NCBI GenBank assembly: GCA_963457665.1
Contig: OY735206.1
Location: 29,169,377 to 29,233,376 of the forward strand
Length of the DNA stretch: 64,000 bases
Reading direction: 5' to 3'
DNA from: Thysanoteuthis rhombus
Lineage: Eukaryota > Mollusca > Cephalopoda > Oegopsida > Thysanoteuthidae
A program made the position numbers and the translations under genes. Below, in pieces: positions 58,960 through 64,000 of the stretch (its first letter is position 1; each line of letters begins with the position of its first letter). A model generated the notes under the pieces. It searched no databases, was not told where the DNA came from, and saw only the letters and a list, made by a program, of their open reading frames with translations.

Positions 58960-59768
58960 ATAATACCACCTCATATACGTGGATGACATAAATTTATTTG
59001 CAAAAAACTGGGAAGTGCTCGAAATGTGGTTCAACAAAGTTAAAGGATGGAAAGATGATTATGGGATGTATTTTGGAATAGAAAAAATGCGCGCTAACTC
59101 TAACGTGTAAGGACAGGCTTATAGCGACGGAAGGAATCGATTTGCCGGACAACAAAAGAATTAGAGAATTAACAACGCAAGTCAATGTAAATATATAGGA
59201 GTTCTTGAACGTGACTCGATAAAACAGGAAGAAACAAAAAGGAAATAAAGAAGCAGAATAATAATAAAAGAAATATTGGAGACCAAGCTAAATAGCAGAA
59301 ATATGATAAATGGAATGAACACATGGGAAGTATGAGTAGTAAGACATACCGGTCAATTTCTTCAATGGATAAAGGATTAACTTTACCGGTAAACAAGGAA
59401 ACTTATGACGATGCACAGGGCTCTACAACCTAGAGATTACACGGAATGACTGTACGTGAAGACTCGTCAGCAAAGTGTACAGATGGCCAAAACGGGATGA
59501 GAAAAGTATGTGCAAGCAAGCTGTGAAGTTATCATGCAAAATGCTCGAAGCATTGCAACAAACAATAAGAAATGGAAAACAAACGAGGGAGTAGCGAACA
59601 AGGAAGAAAAAATGGGACTAGAAAAAAAAACATACAAACAATTAAAAAGATAGAAAGAAAATATCGGAGACGAGTGATCATGAATGAACATAGCACTGAA
59701 AAAAAAACTGAAGAGAAAAACAGAATCCCTGATATGACCATGAAACATTTGATCAGGATGCAATTGTA
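58960..59768 (+). mobile_element. R2/R4-type LINE internal fragment, copy 2b
   Basis: The frame reads LIYVDDINLFAKNWEVLEM (about 58966-59024) with an intact YVDD catalytic box. It continues with GIDLPDNKRIRELTTQV (about 59137-59186) and further thumb-region text with stops. It ends near KVCASKL text that aligns with 8805-8830 of copy 1. It lies directly after the 3' end of copy 2a, in the order 3'-part then middle part, so it is not the continuation of that copy. Confidence 0.8.

Positions 59769-59853
<85 letters not shown>
59769..59853. repeat. (AAT)n microsatellite
   Basis: About 28 AAT units directly follow LINE fragment 2b. Confidence 0.97.
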
Positions 59854-60502
59854 TACTGAAGGAAACACTAAAAATAAGAATTTATCAAAAATACTACGGT
59901 TACAAAGACAAAATGGCCAAAAAATTTAGATATGATCAAACCAAAAAGTTCAAATACCTTTCAAAAAAGGTCAAAATGTCAAATATGACCATAGAATCGT
60001 CAGAATGGTAACGCTGGAGAAAAGACGAGAGTCAGGGAGAGACTGTCTTCTGGACCGTAACTTCACAGGATTGCAATTTTGGCGATTAGGGTCAATATTT
60101 TGCGTGATTTGGGCCAGAAACTCCTTTAACTATCTGGCAACCCTTCAATCAAGAAGCTTAGATAATAACTGTTTCTTCTCTTATCTACCCGGCCGCCATT
60201 ATTCATCGTATAAGTTGGGGGGAGGGGGTCTGTATGTCGTTTATTACTTATTTGTGCAAGTTGGTAAGCATGTACTTTACAAGGATAAAAATCAGCGTGA
60301 AAGGGGGGGACTTTTTATTTGTACTTTTATTCACTGAACAAACACGCAAACATACGCGCATATATTTATATAACGGATGTTTTAGAAATATGCACACACA
60401 AAAAATAGACAATTTATCATAACTCTGTGAGAACTTTTACACTAGAAGTATTCGTAGCAGAAATATCATCTTTACTGGTATACCCGTATTGTAAAAAATG
60501 AC

Positions 60503-60558
60503 GACGGTTTTTTTTTTGTTTTGTTTGTTTTGTTTTGTTTTGTTTTGTTTTTTGTAAT
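60503..60558. repeat. (TTTTG)n microsatellite
   Basis: A T-run followed by about eight TTTTG units. Confidence 0.95.
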
Positions 60559-60599
60559 TTTAGCCCATTGTATACAATCAAAGTCATAGTGACCTACGA

Positions 60600-61060
60600 T
60601 TTCCGGTGAAATAAATCGAAAGATCACCTTTCTATATAGTTTTTTTTTTTTTTCGATTGAAACAAGCGATAATATAGATTGTTTTACTTTTCAAACAAAA
60701 TTATATATTTTAAAAAGTCTCTCCTATCCCTGTCCCACTGTACATAAGTTGGCGGTTGGGAGTTGCCATGCTGGTGGATTGTATGCAATATGCCCGAATG
60801 CTTAAAATTTAATCTATTGGTAAGTCATCAGACTGGTAATCACTTAATTTTGTATATCGGTTACCTCCAGTGTGACAGAAAACAAATAAATAAAAACAAA
60901 TTGATAATTATCAATGAAAGATGTTTTTTTACGACATGAGGCATTGTCACTCATTATTATCATTGATGATTTTTCGTTAATATATTCTTTCATCTTGATT
61001 TTCAGTTGCTTTTATCGCAACTCTCCTTGGGCTGTATATCCACCGCAGTGAGTTGACGGT
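60600..61060. other. Unassigned interval
   Basis: No gene or recognised repeat seen. Confidence 0.4.
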
Positions 61061-61069
61061 GCCAAAGAT

Positions 61070-61140
61070 TAGCTCGTAGTGAGCCTCGAACGCGCACCCC
61101 TTTGCCTCAGGGAAGCCTGACTGAGCTATGAGAAATCTAC
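61070..61140 (-). repeat. tRNA-like SINE head
   Basis: On the minus strand an A box (TAGCTCAGTCAGG, 61128-61116) and a B box (GTTCGAGGCTC, 61091-61081) are spaced as in a tRNA. A 5-bp anticodon-like stem TCCCT/AGGGG encloses a 7-base loop. The T-stem and acceptor do not form, so it is a relic. Confidence 0.5.
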
Positions 61141-61794
61141 GGTTCGGCAGAGGATCAAAATCAAACCTTTAAAACTACCATCTATTTCTTTCTCAATCTC
61201 TCTCGACGCCATGTTTGTTATTGTTTTTACACGCGTAGCACTAATATCTAAAAATCATGATGGAAGAAAACACCGACCAAAAATTAATGATAGTAATGGT
61301 TACAATGTTTCATTTCCTCTGAGTCCATCAAAGCAGTCTGTGTGCGTGATACCTACATAACCAGCCAGCCTGATCACCTTGAAAACTGAAGAAACCCATA
61401 TTGATGTTGACTATGTTGATAGTTTGGGTTGACGGTTTCAGATATTTGCGCTACTTATTTTGCTACTGTAAAAACAATACCAAATATGGCAATGAGAAAG
61501 ATCATCGAAAATGCAGGGTAGTTTTAAAGGTTTGATTCGGTCCTCTTCCAACCGTTGAGTTGTAGCTGGTACAGATAACAAAACTTGCCTGAAGTAAAAA
61601 TGGCGCGAATTCGGGTCTCACTGAGTGGTTATCCTTTATTTTTGACTCAGTGTCGTAGTTTGTGGGGTCTATTCTACTTCAGCTAAAAACTATCACAAGA
61701 AACGACTAAAATATTACATGTGAACCATATATATTTGATGGATAATTGAAATTATGAATAAACTCTGAAGAAAAAAAAACCGCGGCGAAAGGTG

Positions 61795-62085
61795 TATACA
61801 AGTTTCCCTCGCTATTCAGAAGTAGAGAATTTCTCTGTAAGCCGAAATGACGTAAAGTGAAGAAGCAATTACCATTACTTTGTACGGGGAAAAGTGTTTT
61901 GCAGACCCCCAAAATAATGACAATGGTATGTCAGGTTAAGTCATTAGAGGCTGAGGCCATGGGAGATACACGGGAATGGTGTGTGGGAGAGAGGGGGAGG
62001 TTGCACGCTGCCTATATAAATGTTCGCGCTGAAACAAACACTGAACGCTATTTTCGCTTTTCGCATACTTCGTAAAAACGAAAAA
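61795..62085 (+). mobile_element. pogo/Tigger-like MITE, fragment 4
   Basis: It carries TCCCTCGCTATTCAGAAGTA, GAAGAAGCAATTACCATTAC and CTATTTTCGCTTTTCGCATA in the same order as 26925-27190. The right end is missing. Confidence 0.55.
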
Positions 62086-62136
62086 GGGGGGGGAGCAAAT
62101 ATTCAAAAAGCTGTAGATATCTGTAAACGCAAACAC

Positions 62137-62137
62137 G

Positions 62138-62177
<40 letters not shown>
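62137..62177. repeat. (CA)n microsatellite
   Basis: About 20 CA units. Confidence 0.97.
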
Positions 62178-62183
<6 letters not shown>

Positions 62184-62441
62184 TACATTCCTTAGAACAA
62201 TAAGAAAACGAGATTTATTTTCAATTTTTCGAAATTAGGTGTTATATGTTCTTTGTTTTGAGTCACCTGTTTGAGCAAGTGTGCAAAAAAAAAATTAAGG
62301 CAACAAAACCACTTATCAAATCTCAAGGAACTTCAAATGATTCTTATGAAAAAGACATGGGTTCTTATTTTCATTAAAATGTATATCTTACAGTAAAATT
62401 GTGAAACCAGTATATTTAGTGAAATCCCTTTAACATTGAAG

Positions 62442-62606
62442 TGATCCTGACCATTACTTCTGTAACGAATTGGATCCACACCGGGTGCCCCGCTGCTCGT
62501 GTCTCGTATATTCTGCCTCAGTATTTACAGTTTAGTTTGACATAAGGCCTCGGTAATGGGACACCTATTGAGGATTGAATTCATTACAGAAGTAATGGCC
62601 GGCATC
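62442..62606. repeat. Foldback (MITE-like) palindrome
   Basis: The left arm GATCCTGACCATTACTTCTG continues into TAACGAATTGGATCC. The right arm is its imperfect reverse complement (GAATTCATTACAGAAGTAATGGCC, split here as GAATTCATTACAG and AAGTAATGGCC). Arms are about 50 bp with about 65 bp between. Non-coding. Confidence 0.6.
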
Positions 62607-62925
62607 AAAAACACTAATCATGAAACATACGCATACACTCACGTAAGAGATCATGGATTTAAACTACGTATTTATTGAATCATACCGAGTATGACAATAC
62701 ATACGTGTATAACAGTTACTGGGTATAAAGTACAGAATCAGTTTTTATTGTTATAAAGTAAAAAAAAAATGATTCTCTAAAAAAAGATAATATGCTAAAA
62801 CCATGCTCCAGGCCCCATTAGTAACCACAGAGCCATAGCTCTAACCGTCCTTGAATTATGCGATGAGAGGCAGACGGATAGACAAACATTTGGAGAATTA
62901 TAGTAAGAGATATACACACGCACAT

Positions 62926-62985
62926 AGACACACACACACACACACACACACATACACATGCACATGCACACACACACGCGCGTAC
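62926..62985. repeat. (CA)n microsatellite, interrupted
   Basis: CA units with GCAC, TACA and GCGC interruptions. Confidence 0.95.
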
Positions 62986-63426
62986 ACGTACACTATTGAA
63001 AGCACTCAAGGCTGGGAAAACAAACTTGGCAGTTATTAACAAAACACATTTTTGGCTGGAATTCTGTCTAATGGGATTATCATTTTCTGCTTGTAAGAAA
63101 ATTGATTTAGGAGATTTTGCAAGATGTTGTTTCGACTGTGAATTTTTCATTTGTGCAATTCTCAATGCAAAATCTAGAACGTCTGTTGAGAGAGTACAAA
63201 TCTTTTAACCTTTGCCTTTCTAGCCTGATGCCCTAGATATCAGACTTCGTTGAAGGTGTTGTTTACTTCTGCCGACGAAAATAAATAGGTATATGTAATA
63301 CTCAGAGTCTTCCCATCCTTCTGTCCATCTTTCCATCTACCTTTCCGTCTGTCTATCTGACTGTCCATATCAAAAATGAAAACGATATTTTCATAATTAT
63401 ATGAACTCAGTAAATAAATAATATTT

Positions 63427-63663
63427 GTAATCGTGGTTCCTACCCCAAAATAAATACACATTGTAATTGTGGCTCCTACCCCCAAATAAATACACTTAGT
63501 AATTGTGGCTCCTGCCCCAAAATAAATACACTTAGTAATTGTGGCTCTTGCCTCCAAATGTATACACTTTGTGATTGTGGCTCCTGTCCCCAAATGAATA
63601 CACTACGTAATTGTGGCTCCTGCCCCCGAATAAATATACTTTGTAATTGTGGCTCCTGTCCCC
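63427..63663. repeat. 36-bp minisatellite, about 6.5 copies
   Basis: GTAATTGTGGCTCCTGCCCC begins a unit at 63427, 63463, 63499, 63535, 63571, 63607 and 63643, an exact 36-bp period without indels. Because 36 is a multiple of three, the minus strand reads a 12-residue repeat (ATITKCIY(F/L)G(A/V)G). One unit carries a stop. I do not call a gene. Confidence 0.95.
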
Positions 63664-63904
63664 CAACCCCGTGTTATGTAAGAGGCTTTATTGTCAAGTT
63701 TCACTTTCTTTCAGCTCTATTTTAAGAGGCGTTACATTTTTATTTCAATGATTACTTGGTCTTCAAGCGATTTTGTACAGCGAATTTTGTGAAACGGTGA
63801 GAAATTGGCGAAGAAGAAGAATTGGTTGAATTTTGTAGCGGATCCATGCGTAGTTATCCCCCCTATATTGTAGCTATCTTTCCACAGCACCCAGTATGTC
63901 CACA

Positions 63905-64000
63905 TTTTATCTCAAAAAGTTCCCTATGGATTCCAATTAGATTTTATGGGAGGATTGACAATGGGCCACGGAAGAAGTGATTATATTCATATTGTATCCA
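63905..64000 (+). repeat. Dispersed repeat family A, module 1 copy (runs off the window)
   Basis: It carries ATCTCAAAAAGTTCCCTATG, AATGGGCCACGGAAGAAGTG and GATTATATTCATATTG, as in the first 100 bases of the window. Confidence 0.65.

Larger units (their letters stand above)
58161..60144 (+). mobile_element. Candidate inverted-end element containing nested LINE fragments
   Basis: AGGGTTACCAGGTAGTTGGA at 58161-58180 and the reverse complement of 60125-60144 (AGGGTTGCCAGATAGTTAAA) agree at 16 or more of 20 positions. GGTCAAAA-type words lie just inside both ends. Nearly all the interior is two (AAT)n arrays and two LINE fragments. No target-site duplication is evident, so the pairing of these ends is an inference. 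Confidence 0.45.

Noticed and set aside
59467-59868. A 133-residue minus-strand frame starting with a long tyrosine run
   Set aside because: It reads the (AAT)n array and continues antisense to a LINE fragment.
63427-63663. CRISPR-like array of 36-bp units
   Set aside because: Units are contiguous with no spacers, and the surroundings are animal DNA. It is a minisatellite.

Overview
This window is animal nuclear DNA, not bacterial. It is AT-rich and gene-poor. It is crowded with decayed transposable elements, tRNA-derived SINE-like repeats, foldback repeats and more than twenty long (AT)n arrays. The mix of Penelope-like elements, R2/R4-type and RTE-type LINEs, tRNA-derived SINEs and expanded microsatellites fits a mollusc, most likely a cephalopod. 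The taxon is an inference; no sequence here fixes it alone.

One protein-coding gene can be supported. On the minus strand, two exons (36820-36598 and 34469-34197) join in phase across a 2.1 kb intron. They encode the N-terminus and most of the bHLH domain of an achaete-scute family transcription factor of the ASCL3/4/5 (ASCb) type. A consensus splice donor ends the second exon inside helix 2, so at least one more exon must follow at lower coordinates. I could not find it.

The rest is mainly transposon debris. R2/R4-type LINE remains lie at 7.57-9.83 kb and 58.5-59.8 kb. RTE-type 3' ends lie at 5.9, 14.0, 16.2, 27.6 and 34.1 kb. Four Penelope-like copies lie at 19.4-21.1, 33.1, 44.4-46.4 and 50.8-52.7 kb. 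A mariner remnant that lost its catalytic core lies at 31.3-32.0 kb. Several hAT-like short elements have recognisable inverted ends, and three pairs of ends have 8-bp flanks that still resemble target-site duplications. Six copies of a pogo/Tigger-like short element are present. A dispersed repeat family has at least ten partial copies, all on the plus strand.

The most unusual structures are composite. At 22.1-22.7 kb a tRNA-like sequence sits inside ~50-bp inverted repeats that are bordered on both sides by (AT)n arrays, and 49.9-50.2 kb holds a shortened relative with the same borders. A second, unrelated tRNA-like element framed by inverted repeats lies at 52.77-53.19 kb. A perfect 51-bp inverted repeat frames 12.22-12.95 kb. 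Retroelements appear nested inside inverted-end elements at 19.0-21.3 kb and 58.2-60.1 kb. Two retroelement copies carry short ectopic blocks of about 40 bp inside their reverse transcriptase palm regions.
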